Shown in pieces: positions 34,075 to 41,985 of a stretch of 64,000 nt of DNA (positions within the stretch are counted from its first letter, which is position 1; each line of letters starts with the position of its first letter). The DNA is taken from contig NZ_LZSX01000077.1 of assembly GCF_001665835.1 (NCBI RefSeq), positions 62,001 to 126,000 on the forward strand, in the 5' to 3' direction. Both the position numbers and the translations under genes were made by a program. The notes under the pieces are model-generated. The model was not told where the DNA came from. It saw nothing but the letters and a program-made list of their open reading frames with translations, and ran no database searches. Source of the DNA: Mycobacterium colombiense. Lineage in GTDB: Bacteria > Actinomycetota > Actinomycetes > Mycobacteriales > Mycobacteriaceae.

Positions 34075-34662
34075 GTGGATGGGTCGACGGGTCGCGCGCT
34101 TGGTGCGCTGTTGGCTAAACATCGGATTGATTTGACCGTCGACGAGGTCCTGGACGAGCTGGACTCCGCCTTTGCGGCCATCCCCTGGGCAGCCACCCTG
34201 TCGGCGGCAGAAGTGGATTTCCTGCGCATGCGCGTCGAACCCCAGGCAGCATCCGTGATCGGCGCCTGGTCGGCCGATGACGAACGTCGGACCCGCGCCC
34301 GCATTGCGGTGCGCCAACTCAGCAGCGCGCTCTCAGGATCGGTCAGCATCGAGGAAGCCGCCGCGATGCTCGGCGTCGACCGCTCCCGGGTGGCGCGGCG
34401 CATCACTGGGAAAGCGTTATGGGCCTTCGATCTTCAAGGAAGCCGACGCATCCCGCGCTGGCAGTTCCTAGGTGACGGACTGCTTCCAGGCTTGGACGCG
34501 ATAGTGCGCGCGATACCACGGGGCATCACCCCCGCGGTTCTGGAGATATTCATGCACACCCCGCAGCCCGACTTCGACGACCGCACCGCGATCGAGCACC
34601 TGGCCGGCGGCGGCGACCCGGCGTTAGTTGCCGGATTCATCGCCGACCTCGGGCGCTGGTGA
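34075..34662 (+). CDS. Xre/MbcA/ParS-type antitoxin-like DNA-binding protein
   Basis: 195 residues. The middle part SVSIEEAAAMLGVDRSRVARRI is a helix-turn-helix. The C-terminal block (ILP-like GITPAVLEIFMHTP, then EHLAGGGDPALVAGFIADLGRW) resembles the toxin-binding DUF2384-type domain of RES/Xre antitoxins. Such proteins neutralise RES-domain toxins that degrade NAD. Directly behind the stop lies a broken RES gene start, in the expected order. The GTG/ATG start is taken at 34075 (MDGSTGRALGALL). Confidence 0.65.
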   Translation: MDGSTGRALGALLAKHRIDLTVDEVLDELDSAFAAIPWAATLSAAEVDFLRMRVEPQAASVIGAWSADDERRTRARIAVRQLSSALSGSVSIEEAAAMLGVDRSRVARRITGKALWAFDLQGSRRIPRWQFLGDGLLPGLDAIVRAIPRGITPAVLEIFMHTPQPDFDDRTAIEHLAGGGDPALVAGFIADLGRW

Positions 34663-34812
34663 ACCTACGGCCCACCGAAGGCGCTACGAACGGGCCCCCG
34701 AACACCTCAGCAGGGAACCCACCACATTGCCGACTACACCGGCGCGCTATGGCGGGTCCACCGCACCGAAGGTGAGCGCCTCAGCCGTGGAACAAGCTGC
34801 GCACCTAGATAG
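34663..34812 (+). pseudogene. remnant of a RES-domain toxin
   Basis: In the frame directly continuing the antitoxin frame, the segment YTGALWRVHRTEGERL matches the start of the RES domain (the Arg and Tyr/His region that binds NAD). It ends at a TAG at 34810 after about 49 codons. The GTG that would start the toxin (overlapping the antitoxin stop) is in a different frame from this segment, so a small indel plus a large 3' deletion destroyed the gene. Confidence 0.5.
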
Positions 34813-35146
34813 GGGCCGCGGCCGCCCGCGCGGTGGCACCTACACCCGGGTCCTGCTAGTCGGGAAGTAGATGACGAGGCCCGGTCGGCGACATAGTTGG
34901 TCCTTATCGGCGACGATACTTAACAACCGGCGGTCGTCGCAGACGAGGGAGCACGGACTATTCAATAGGCGGCAGCATCTGGATTTGATCCTCGTCGGTG
35001 CGTGTCAGGCGTCAAACCCAATGAATAACAGCGGTTATCCACGAACGGATGCGCGATAAGTCGACCTGCGCGGGTGCGCGAAGACGCTGAGGTAACCGCC
35101 ATCGCTGACTACAGACACTTGTGAGGACGTCACCTGACACGGACAA
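34813..35146. other. gap before the reductase operon
   Basis: About 330 bp without a recognisable gene. This is where the character of the DNA changes from toxin/mobile-type genes to metabolic operons, so it is a reasonable place to look for the far end of the element. I saw no clear partner for the dnaB-side repeats. Confidence 0.35.
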
Positions 35147-36184
35147 CTAGACGGTGACGACGAGCTTCGCTGCCGATACGCCTCCTTGGAGCTGGAGTAG
35201 TGCCTGCGGGATGGCGGCTAGTCCGTCGCCCACGATGCGTGTCGGCGGTGCGGATCGGTAGGTCCTCGAGGCCAGTCCGTGGGGCAGGAAATCGTTGTAG
35301 ATGGCCGATCCCACTTCGTTGTCCTTGAGGCTGTTACCCCATATCCCGGTAACGACAACGTCGCCGTGGCGCGTCGTCTCCCCGGGCAGTACGTGAGCTA
35401 CGCGTTTGCTTCCTGCCGTCCGTGATGCGATCTCGACCGCTTTGTCGAGCGCCCCGGTCCCGATCGCCAGGGTCCCTGCAAGCAAATGGGCGTCGATTGC
35501 TTCGACGATCATGTTGACGACGGTGGAGGTGTTGTAGTCGAACGCCTCGGCGGCGCCCAAGAACTTCACGTAGTTGAAGTTGCGCGGTGAGCAGGTCGTG
35601 ATCACCTTATAGCCGGCATGACGGGCGAGCTGAATCGCGTTGCTTCCCACGCTGCTCGACCCGCCCCAGACCAACACCGTGGCGCGTTGATCGACGGGTT
35701 TCGGGGTCGGCATCGCCAAGGCTAGGTGGTCGTGCTGGAACAGTCCGGTCGCCGCGGTTGAGATCGACATCGGAAACACCGCGGCGTCGGCGAAGCTTAG
35801 TGAGTCTGGTATGGCGGCGGTCATGCTTTCCATCAGCACGACGTAGCGTTGGAAAGCGCCTTCAGCCGCCCGGTTGCGCGATTCCTCGATGCCCATCGCA
35901 TGGCCGACGACGCGGTCCCCGACGGCGAATCGGGTGACGCCCGCGCCGATCTCGACGACGTCGCCGGCGACATCGGAACCCACCACCGCCGGGTAGGTAA
36001 GCCACGGCAGAATCTCCCGCAATGCCGGACCGGTGATCGCATCGATGAAGTTCACGGCGGTGGCGCGCTGTCGGACGACGATCTCGTGAGCTGACGGCGG
36101 CGTGTAGGGCGCGGGCCCGAGCTGGAAGTCAACGGTGTCGGGCGTGGTTAGCCAGAGGGCCAGGTTTTGTTCGGTCAAGGTCAT
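35147..36184 (-). CDS. zinc-type MDR alcohol dehydrogenase/quinone oxidoreductase
   Basis: 345 residues of the medium-chain dehydrogenase/reductase type: GroES-like N terminus (AVNFIDAITG, VVGSDVAGDVVEIGAGVTRFAVGDRV) and a Rossmann part with ATVLVWGGSSSVGSNAIQLARHAGYKVI. It lacks the four structural zinc cysteines, so it is closer to enoyl/quinone reductases using NADPH. It is the last gene of a three-gene minus-strand set headed by the TetR-divergent reductase at 38.2 kb. The substrate is unknown. Confidence 0.85.
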   Translation of the reverse strand: MTLTEQNLALWLTTPDTVDFQLGPAPYTPPSAHEIVVRQRATAVNFIDAITGPALREILPWLTYPAVVGSDVAGDVVEIGAGVTRFAVGDRVVGHAMGIEESRNRAAEGAFQRYVVLMESMTAAIPDSLSFADAAVFPMSISTAATGLFQHDHLALAMPTPKPVDQRATVLVWGGSSSVGSNAIQLARHAGYKVITTCSPRNFNYVKFLGAAEAFDYNTSTVVNMIVEAIDAHLLAGTLAIGTGALDKAVEIASRTAGSKRVAHVLPGETTRHGDVVVTGIWGNSLKDNEVGSAIYNDFLPHGLASRTYRSAPPTRIVGDGLAAIPQALLQLQGGVSAAKLVVTV

Positions 36185-36231
36185 TGTCTTGTTCCTCTTC
36201 GGTTGCTCGAGGTTGGTGCGGTGCGCGGGGC

Positions 36232-37236
36232 CTACGACGATGTTCTCTGGTCGAGCGCGCAGGCCCAGTCACGCAGGATCCGGGTGTATGCCTGCGGGTC
36301 GATCTGGTGCAGGTTGTGACTGGCGTCGGGCAGTGATACGTAGTCGATTGGCTGCTCGGCCTGGGTGATGATGTCGCACACGTGGTGTGCCTGAAGGTCG
36401 GAGATGGCGCCCTGTAGTCGGCCCGTCGTCTCGTCGGTGTGCCGGAAGTGGTGGGTGAACAGGACCGGGACCTTGACCGCGGCGAGCATCTGGGCGTGCC
36501 CACATGAGGCGGTGGCCGAGCCGGTCCAAAAGGCGCGGGCCCACTCCGGGTCGTATTCCTTTAAGGTCTGCGGCGGATGATCTCCGCTGACGTACGGCTG
36601 GTGGCCTGCACCACGATCGGCGGCGGCCATCTTTGAAAGACCCTGCTGCACCGCAGGCGGTAGATCTCTGGCGAGCGCTCGCTGCAGGCCCTTCCAGTCG
36701 CCGACCTGCCACTGGTCGCCGAGGTAGGTGTTGACGAGCTTGAACATGGGGCCATGGGTTTGGCTCATACCCTGGCCGTACGGTGGCCGTATTTCGGCCG
36801 AGAATAATGGCGCATCTTCGTAGTAGGCCGCGCGGAGCATGGTTGGTGGCGCGTAGGCGGACAGCCACGCAGCGATTAGCCCCCCGGAGGAGTTGCCCGC
36901 CACGATGACCGGACGCTCGATCCTGCCCGAGATGAACCGGACCAAGTCGTTGCCCATGTTGTCGACCGTGTACCGCCCGGGGGTGCGGCTGGAGCGTCCC
37001 TGGCCGCGCAAATCCACTGCAAAGACCTCAAAGTCGGCCGCGAGCAGCTTCATGGCCTGTTCGTAGCCCCACCAAGAAGTTGCCTGTGGCGGTATGAGCA
37101 GCAGGGCCGGCGTGCTGCTCATACCGGCGACGGCGTAATTCAGTGTGACTTCGCCGGTGTCGAACAGCGCTTCGTGGTAGGCGTGGGGGACGTAGGTGAC
37201 GTCGGGGTATTCGGGTCCGTAGGGTCCGAAGTTCAT
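36232..37236 (-). CDS. alpha/beta hydrolase
   Basis: 334 residues, start MNFGPYGPEYPDVTYV at 37236. The longer frame upstream overlaps the next gene and is not used. The fold shows LLLIPPQATSWWGYE (oxyanion region), FAVDLRGQGRSSRTPG, the nucleophile GNSSGG and a final PDASHNLHQIDP with the catalytic His. Probably an epoxide-hydrolase- or esterase-like enzyme. It lies between the MDR gene (47 bp) and the ketopantoate-reductase-like gene (26 bp) in one operon. Confidence 0.85.
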   Translation of the reverse strand: MNFGPYGPEYPDVTYVPHAYHEALFDTGEVTLNYAVAGMSSTPALLLIPPQATSWWGYEQAMKLLAADFEVFAVDLRGQGRSSRTPGRYTVDNMGNDLVRFISGRIERPVIVAGNSSGGLIAAWLSAYAPPTMLRAAYYEDAPLFSAEIRPPYGQGMSQTHGPMFKLVNTYLGDQWQVGDWKGLQRALARDLPPAVQQGLSKMAAADRGAGHQPYVSGDHPPQTLKEYDPEWARAFWTGSATASCGHAQMLAAVKVPVLFTHHFRHTDETTGRLQGAISDLQAHHVCDIITQAEQPIDYVSLPDASHNLHQIDPQAYTRILRDWACALDQRTSS

Positions 37237-37262
37237 TAGTCCGCTTTCTCTGGTCGCAGGTG

Positions 37263-38195
37263 TCAGGCGAGCGGGGAGGGGGCAGCGCGGTGGCCGCCGG
37301 CCTCCGCGGGCCGCAACGCGAGCACCGCGCTGGCGGCCTCGCGCAGTGCTGGCTCGCGCCAGGACTCGGCAACCAGCAGGTCGATCAGGCCTCGACACTC
37401 CTCGGCGGAGTTCCCGACTGTCTCACGAAACCTGCTGCGCGACACGCCCCACAGAATGAGTGTCAGAGCCAGCCGCGGGGCACGGCTGATCTGGTTCTTC
37501 GCGCCCGGGTAGGGGGTTTCTCCGAGACCGCGCAGGATCGAGTACCCCGCGCGCAGCGCCCGGGCCCCGATCTTCGCCTCGGCCCAGGTGGCCCCGCGCT
37601 TATGGCGCATCCCGGCGCCCGCGACGCCCTCCATGGCAATGGTGAGAGGCACCTGGGAGCGCAGCCAGCGTCCCATCTTCGGCTCGAAGGCCGACGGCAT
37701 GCCCGCGGCCTGGAACAGCTTCACCCACCGCTGGTCGCCCTGCATGGCCTTGGTCTTCGGGATCGTCAGGCCGAGCCGGCCGTCACCGTCGAGCGTCGCC
37801 AGGACGGCAGCCATGCCGAACGTGGCTCGATTCGCGCCGACCGCGAAGCGCAGGCGTTCGGCTTCGGGGGTGACGAACATGAAGTGCACCGCACGGGCCT
37901 TACTGCGCCGCAGGGCCGGCAGAACCGCGCCCGCCTGGTGGGCGAGGACGGTGACAATGACCAGGTCGAACGCCTTCTGTTCCTCGAAATGGTCGGCGAC
38001 CGTGACCTCGGCGCGCTTTCCACTGGTCAGTACGATTCCGCGATCGCGCCGCAACTGGGACAGACGCGCGGAATCGCGCCGTGCCACGACGGTCACCTGG
38101 TGGCCCGCGCGGTGCAGTTGGTAGGCCACGGCGCTGCCGATGCGCCCGGCGCCGATGACGGCGATGGCCAGTCCGGACGTCGGTGGTGTGCTCAT
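37263..38195 (-). CDS. ketopantoate reductase-like (ApbA/PanE) NADP oxidoreductase
   Basis: 310 residues from the ATG at 38195, which has AAGGAGCAG upstream. The N-terminal dinucleotide motif is AVIGAGRIGSAVAYQL, followed by HQVTVVARRD typical of NADP preference. The C-terminal helical half (GMRHKRGATWAEAKIGARALR) resembles the PanE substrate domain only loosely, so a different 2-keto acid substrate is likely. First gene of the minus-strand trio and divergent from a TetR regulator with a palindromic site between them. Confidence 0.75.
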   Translation of the reverse strand: MSTPPTSGLAIAVIGAGRIGSAVAYQLHRAGHQVTVVARRDSARLSQLRRDRGIVLTSGKRAEVTVADHFEEQKAFDLVIVTVLAHQAGAVLPALRRSKARAVHFMFVTPEAERLRFAVGANRATFGMAAVLATLDGDGRLGLTIPKTKAMQGDQRWVKLFQAAGMPSAFEPKMGRWLRSQVPLTIAMEGVAGAGMRHKRGATWAEAKIGARALRAGYSILRGLGETPYPGAKNQISRAPRLALTLILWGVSRSRFRETVGNSAEECRGLIDLLVAESWREPALREAASAVLALRPAEAGGHRAAPSPLA

Positions 38196-38280
38196 GGTGG
38201 CTGCTCCTTGCTGAACTGGCTGGGCGGAAGCGCTCCGACCTGACCAGGTCATTGCATTCCGTGCAGTCACATTAAAGGAT

Positions 38281-38299
38281 TATTGCACCAGGTGCAATA
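38281..38299. promoter_or_regulatory. TetR-type operator in the divergent 38.2-kb region
   Basis: TATTGCACCAGGTGCAATA is a perfect 19-bp palindrome with a single central base. It is 22 bp before the tetR ATG and about 85 bp before the oppositely directed reductase gene. A weaker related copy (ATTGCATTCCGTGCAGT) lies about 30 bp to the left, so the regulator could control both directions. Confidence 0.7.
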
Positions 38300-38320
38300 G
38301 CATCGGGTAGGCTTGCCCTC

Positions 38321-38920
38321 ATGGTTCGATGGCCACCCAATGCCCGAGGACGATTGCAGGAGGCGGCGATGACGCTGTTCATCGAGCGTGGGTACGACCA
38401 GGTGACGGTGGCCCAGATCGCCGAACGTGCCAATCTGACGAAACGGTCGTTCTTCAATCACTTCGCCGACAAACGCGAGGTCATGTTCGCCAGCGCCGAC
38501 GCCTTGCAGGCGAGCGTGCTGACCGCGCTGGCCGAAACCGACCGCGATCTGAGTCCGATGGAGAGGGCCGTGCAGGCGTTCACGCGCGCCTCGGCGCCGA
38601 TTGCGGACTTCCCCGAGCTGGCTCGGGCCCGCCGCGCCATCATCGACTCCTCCCCGGAACTGCGCGAGCGGGACCTGCTGAAAATGGCACAGATGGTGGA
38701 GGCGATCGCTGAGGCGCTCGTCAGCCGGGGCATCACCCGGCGACATGCCGTCTTCGTCGCCCAAGCGGCCACCACGGTCTTCATCGCCGCCGTTGATGAC
38801 TGGGTACAGGATCCCCAACGCGAGCTCCGTGCCGTGATCCGGACCGCCCTAACAGACCTGCAGGCAGCCCTCGCAACCGGCGACTGCCCCGATCGCGTCA
38901 AGTCTGACCTGGGAGGGTGA
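38321..38920 (+). CDS. TetR-family regulator
   Basis: 199 residues. The N-terminal HTH has GRLQEAAMTLFIERGYDQVTV, then IAERANLTKRSFFNHFADKREV. The C-terminal ligand part ends LTDLQAALATGDCPDRVKS. It resembles the TetR at 60.6 kb in size and in the opening VRWxP motif. It should repress the divergent reductase-hydrolase-MDR operon through the palindrome at 38281. The inducer is unknown. Confidence 0.88.
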   Translation: MVRWPPNARGRLQEAAMTLFIERGYDQVTVAQIAERANLTKRSFFNHFADKREVMFASADALQASVLTALAETDRDLSPMERAVQAFTRASAPIADFPELARARRAIIDSSPELRERDLLKMAQMVEAIAEALVSRGITRRHAVFVAQAATTVFIAAVDDWVQDPQRELRAVIRTALTDLQAALATGDCPDRVKSDLGG

Positions 38921-39405
38921 GCGCGCGACTCACCAGGCTTTTGGCCGCCGTGTGACCGCGCAGGCATCGAAAAGGTGATGCCGCGCTTCCGCTACGGCGT
39001 AGGCAATGGTGCTGACACGTCGTTATGGGGTTCTGAGCCTGGCGACGACGGGAGATCACTTGTGGCGCACCGGCACAGGGGTTTCTTGAGGATCCGACAT
39101 CAGCATGTCCACCGCCACTACCCCGCGGGCAGGAACAGGCAGTTAAGAGGCCTGCGATTTGGGCTGCGCCTCGGTCATGAACTGCGATCAGCCATCCTGG
39201 CCTCGCCGAGTTCTCGATACCGACCTGCCCAGCGCTGCGGTAGTCGCCGCAACCTGGAAGCGCTCGGCGGCGCGACGCAGCGGCCAGCCGTCATCGACGA
39301 CGCACGCGCGCTCGTCGCAGCGGATTAGTTTCTGACCACGTCACGCCGTCGCCAGCCTCCGTGGTCAGGACATCCTAGGCGGCGGCTCTCCGGGCATAAC
39401 TAAAC
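38921..39405. other. gap between the TetR gene and the MarR operators
   Basis: No intact gene. It contains the IS481-type remnant (about 39,145-39,330). The left part around 38,975-39,140 has open frames without motifs. Confidence 0.4.
39145..39330 (-). pseudogene. IS481-type transposase remnant
   Basis: On the minus strand the segment VVDDGWPLRRAAERFQVA is the N-terminal helix-turn-helix of IS481-family transposases. After a frameshift it continues as RWAGRYRELGEARMADRSS, then a stop where the family has Arg. The catalytic core is missing. Confidence 0.6.
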
Positions 39406-39443
39406 AACCTGGGTTGACAAATCTAGATTGACAAATCTAGGTT
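39406..39443. promoter_or_regulatory. three tandem MarR boxes and promoter
   Basis: AACCTGGGTT (39406), AATCTAGATT (39420) and AATCTAGGTT (39434) are three boxes of consensus AAYCTRGRTT, each exactly 14 bp apart. TTGACA (39414-39419) and TAGGTT (39438-39443) form a -35/-10 pair with an 18-bp spacer inside the array. Transcription would begin about 7 bp behind the -10, at the marR ATG, so the mRNA is probably leaderless. Confidence 0.65.
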
Positions 39444-39449
39444 TGGCAT

Positions 39450-39887
39450 ATGGACGACAGCCTCGACTTGGACGAGCTGGGCGCGGCCTTGCTCCGCGGG
39501 ATCGCTCTGATCGCACGTCGGACTAGGCAGCCGCAGGCGCCCGGTGAGTTGACGTTGCCGGAACGGGCGGCCCTGGCGAGGCTGGATCGTGGCGGTCCTG
39601 CTTCGGCGGCGGAGTTGGCGCGGGTCGAACAGATCAGCCCGCAGGCCATGGGGGTCACGCTGGCCGGCCTGGAGTCGCGCGGTTTGGTGCAGCGGCAATC
39701 CGATCCGGGTGACGGTCGGCGGGTGATCATGTCGCTGACCGCAGCGGGTATCGACATGGTGCGCCACAGGCGCGACGCGCGGACTCGTCAGTTTGCAAAG
39801 GTGCTCGCCGAAGAGTTCACCGCCGAAGAGCTGCGCGCCCTTGGGCAAGCGGCGCCGTTACTCGAACGCTTCGGTGACCACATCTGA
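39450..39887 (+). CDS. MarR-family regulator
   Basis: 145 residues with the winged helix LTLPERAALARLDRGGPASAAELARVEQI and the wing GLVQRQSDPGDGRRVIMSLT. MarR proteins dissociate from DNA when they bind phenolic or toxic compounds. It is the first gene of a long plus-strand unit. Its stop overlaps the MFS ATG by one base. The three-box array directly upstream points to autorepression. Confidence 0.9.
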   Translation: MDDSLDLDELGAALLRGIALIARRTRQPQAPGELTLPERAALARLDRGGPASAAELARVEQISPQAMGVTLAGLESRGLVQRQSDPGDGRRVIMSLTAAGIDMVRHRRDARTRQFAKVLAEEFTAEELRALGQAAPLLERFGDHI

Positions 39888-41347
39888 TGGCAGATGCCGA
39901 CACGACTCCCGCTCGATTCGGGTGGCGTTTCTGCGCGCCACTGTTTGTGTGCGCAGCTCTGAATCCCATTAACAGCTCAGTAATCGCGACTGCAATCGTC
40001 CCGATCGCTGCCGCGGTCGGCTGCTCGGCGGGTCAAGCCTCGTTGTTGATTTCGGTGCTGTACCTGGCGACAGCGATTGGTCAGCCGACCGCGGGCGCGC
40101 TGGCCGAGGAGTTCGGGCCGCGCCGGATACTCGTGACCGGCGTTGTCGCACTGCTAGTGGGTGGTCTGGTGGGCGGTGTGGGCGTCAGCCTGCCGGCGTT
40201 GGTGGTGGCTCGGGTGCTGATCGGTGTCGGGACCTCGTGCGCCTATCCCTCGGCGATGCTTCTCATCCGCCGACGCGCAGTGCAGGCCCGTTTGGACACA
40301 CCACCGGGGCCGGTCCTGGGAGGCTTGGTAATTGCCGGGTCGGTGACCGCGGCCGCCGGGCTTCCGATCGGCGGCGTGCTGGTCGACGCTTTAGGGTGGC
40401 GGGCCACCTTCTTGATCAATCTCCCCGTGGGCGTCGCGGCCCTGGTGATGGCACTGGCGTGGCTTCCCGCGGACCCGAATAGCCCAGAGCGCAGAACGTT
40501 TCGGCGGACCCTTGCCGACCTCGACCCAGTCGGGATCGTCGGCTTCGGCGGCGCGCTGGGAGCGCTTCTCGTCTTTTTAGTCTCGCTACCGCATCCGCGG
40601 TGGGCCGCGTTGGCTGTGTCCCTGGTGATCGGCGCCGCCTTGGTGTGCTGGGAGCTGCAGGTGCGCACTCCGTTCATCGACCTCCATATGTTGGCCGCCC
40701 ACACCGGATTGGCCCGCACCTACCTGCGTTTTGCGCTCACCACGATGTGCATCTACGCCGTGTTCTACGGGGTGACTCAATGGCTGGAGGCCGGCCGCGG
40801 TTTTTCTGCCAGCACCTCGGGTTTGCTGCTGTTGCCGATGACCGGCCTGGCCGCGGTCGTTGCGCAACCGGTCGCGGCCCGCAACCTCATCCGCGCCCCG
40901 CTGATCGCCGTCGGCGTCTGTTGTTTGGCCGGATCGATCGGGGTGTTGTTGTCGGACACCGGCACTAGCACCTCGTGGATCGTGTTGATCACCCTTGTTT
41001 TTGGGGTCGCCATGGGCGCGATGGCGAGCGCGAACCAAACGGCCCTGTACACGCAGGTAAGCGCTGATCAGATCGCGACGGCGTCGGGCCTGTTGCGATC
41101 TTTTGGTTACGTCGGCTCGATCGCGTCTGCAGCACTCATCTCGGTGGCGTTCCACGCCCGCGTCGGCGATCAGGGTCTCCATGTGATTGCCTGGGTCCTC
41201 GTCGCTGCCAGCATGCTCGGTCTGATCGTTTTGGCTACCGACCCCATGATCACCGGACTTAGTCTCCGACGAGTGTTCCGGTCGGGTAGGCAGGCGCGAA
41301 CACCCTTGACGCCTAGGCAAACTACCGGCGAGGTGGGTGAGCGATGA
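39887..41347 (+). CDS. MFS efflux transporter (EmrB/QacA-like)
   Basis: 486 residues with 12-14 hydrophobic helices. Motifs include LYLATAIGQPTAGALAEEFGPRR (the conserved loop 2-3 region) and GLPIGGVLVDALGWRATFLIN (motif C-like, antiporter signature). Drug:proton antiport across the cytoplasmic membrane is the family function. It is translationally coupled with the MarR gene before and the sigma gene behind (ATGA overlap at 41344-41347), so it is likely induced by the ligand of the MarR protein. Confidence 0.88.
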   Translation: MADADTTPARFGWRFCAPLFVCAALNPINSSVIATAIVPIAAAVGCSAGQASLLISVLYLATAIGQPTAGALAEEFGPRRILVTGVVALLVGGLVGGVGVSLPALVVARVLIGVGTSCAYPSAMLLIRRRAVQARLDTPPGPVLGGLVIAGSVTAAAGLPIGGVLVDALGWRATFLINLPVGVAALVMALAWLPADPNSPERRTFRRTLADLDPVGIVGFGGALGALLVFLVSLPHPRWAALAVSLVIGAALVCWELQVRTPFIDLHMLAAHTGLARTYLRFALTTMCIYAVFYGVTQWLEAGRGFSASTSGLLLLPMTGLAAVVAQPVAARNLIRAPLIAVGVCCLAGSIGVLLSDTGTSTSWIVLITLVFGVAMGAMASANQTALYTQVSADQIATASGLLRSFGYVGSIASAALISVAFHARVGDQGLHVIAWVLVAASMLGLIVLATDPMITGLSLRRVFRSGRQARTPLTPRQTTGEVGER

Positions 41348-41925
41348 CCTCTGCAGATCCTTGTCCCGCGGGCAGCATCGACTGCGCGGTAATGGCGGGT
41401 CGATTCGAGGGTGAGGTGGTCGCGCTGATGCCCGCCTTGCATTCACACGCCATGCGGTTGACGCGCAACCCTGCCGACGCCGATGACCTGTTACAGGACA
41501 CGATGCTCAAGGCGCTCAACAGCCTTCACACGTTTCGGCAGGGAACGAACATCAGGGCCTGGCTGTACCGGATCCAGACCAACAGCTACATCTCCAGTTA
41601 CCGACGCCGGCAGCGTAAGCCCGCGGTGCCACTCACCGAAGAGATGCTGCTCAGTCGCCAAAGCGTCGATGCGCGGCCATGGTCAAGCCACGTGCGGGCA
41701 GCCGAGGATGAAGCCCTCGACGCGATGCCTGATGCCGATCTCGCAAGCGCGATGCGCGCGTTGCCGCAGACGTTTCGCACCGTCGTCTACTACGCCGACG
41801 TGGAGGGCCTGCCGGTCAAGCAGATCGCCGCCTTGACCAAAAGCCCAGCGGGAACGGTGATGTCGAGACTACATCGCGGGCGGCGTCGCTTGCGGACGCT
41901 TCTGCCGCAGGGCCTGGCGAGGTGA
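41344..41925 (+). CDS. ECF sigma factor (SigH/SigR-like)
   Basis: 193 residues. Region 2 shows NPADADDLLQDTMLKALNSLHTFRQG and NIRAWLYRIQTNSYIS, region 4 LPQTFRTVVYYADVEGLPVKQIA and SPAGTVMSRLHRGRRRL. The SigR/SigH group normally is followed by a zinc anti-sigma factor of the RsrA type, which is absent here. It starts inside the MFS stop codon, which is an unusual coupling of a drug exporter and a sigma factor. It may direct transcription of the following LLM/AKR genes, which is inference. Confidence 0.88.
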   Translation: MTSADPCPAGSIDCAVMAGRFEGEVVALMPALHSHAMRLTRNPADADDLLQDTMLKALNSLHTFRQGTNIRAWLYRIQTNSYISSYRRRQRKPAVPLTEEMLLSRQSVDARPWSSHVRAAEDEALDAMPDADLASAMRALPQTFRTVVYYADVEGLPVKQIAALTKSPAGTVMSRLHRGRRRLRTLLPQGLAR

Positions 41926-41985
41926 AACGCACGTCGGGTCGTTTCCGCGGCAACCGACAACCTCTTAGGAAAGGACAACGAATTC

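Noticed and set aside
24461..35146. Search for a CRISPR array or Cas genes connected with the Tn7-like module
   Set aside because: No regularly spaced repeats and no Cas-like protein seen; the only repeated motif is the CTACTAGTAG operator.
34900..35146. Far end of the Tn7-like element in the gap before the reductase operon
   Set aside because: The character of the genes changes here, but I found no inverted copy of the dnaB-side repeats and no duplicated 5-bp target, so no end is claimed.
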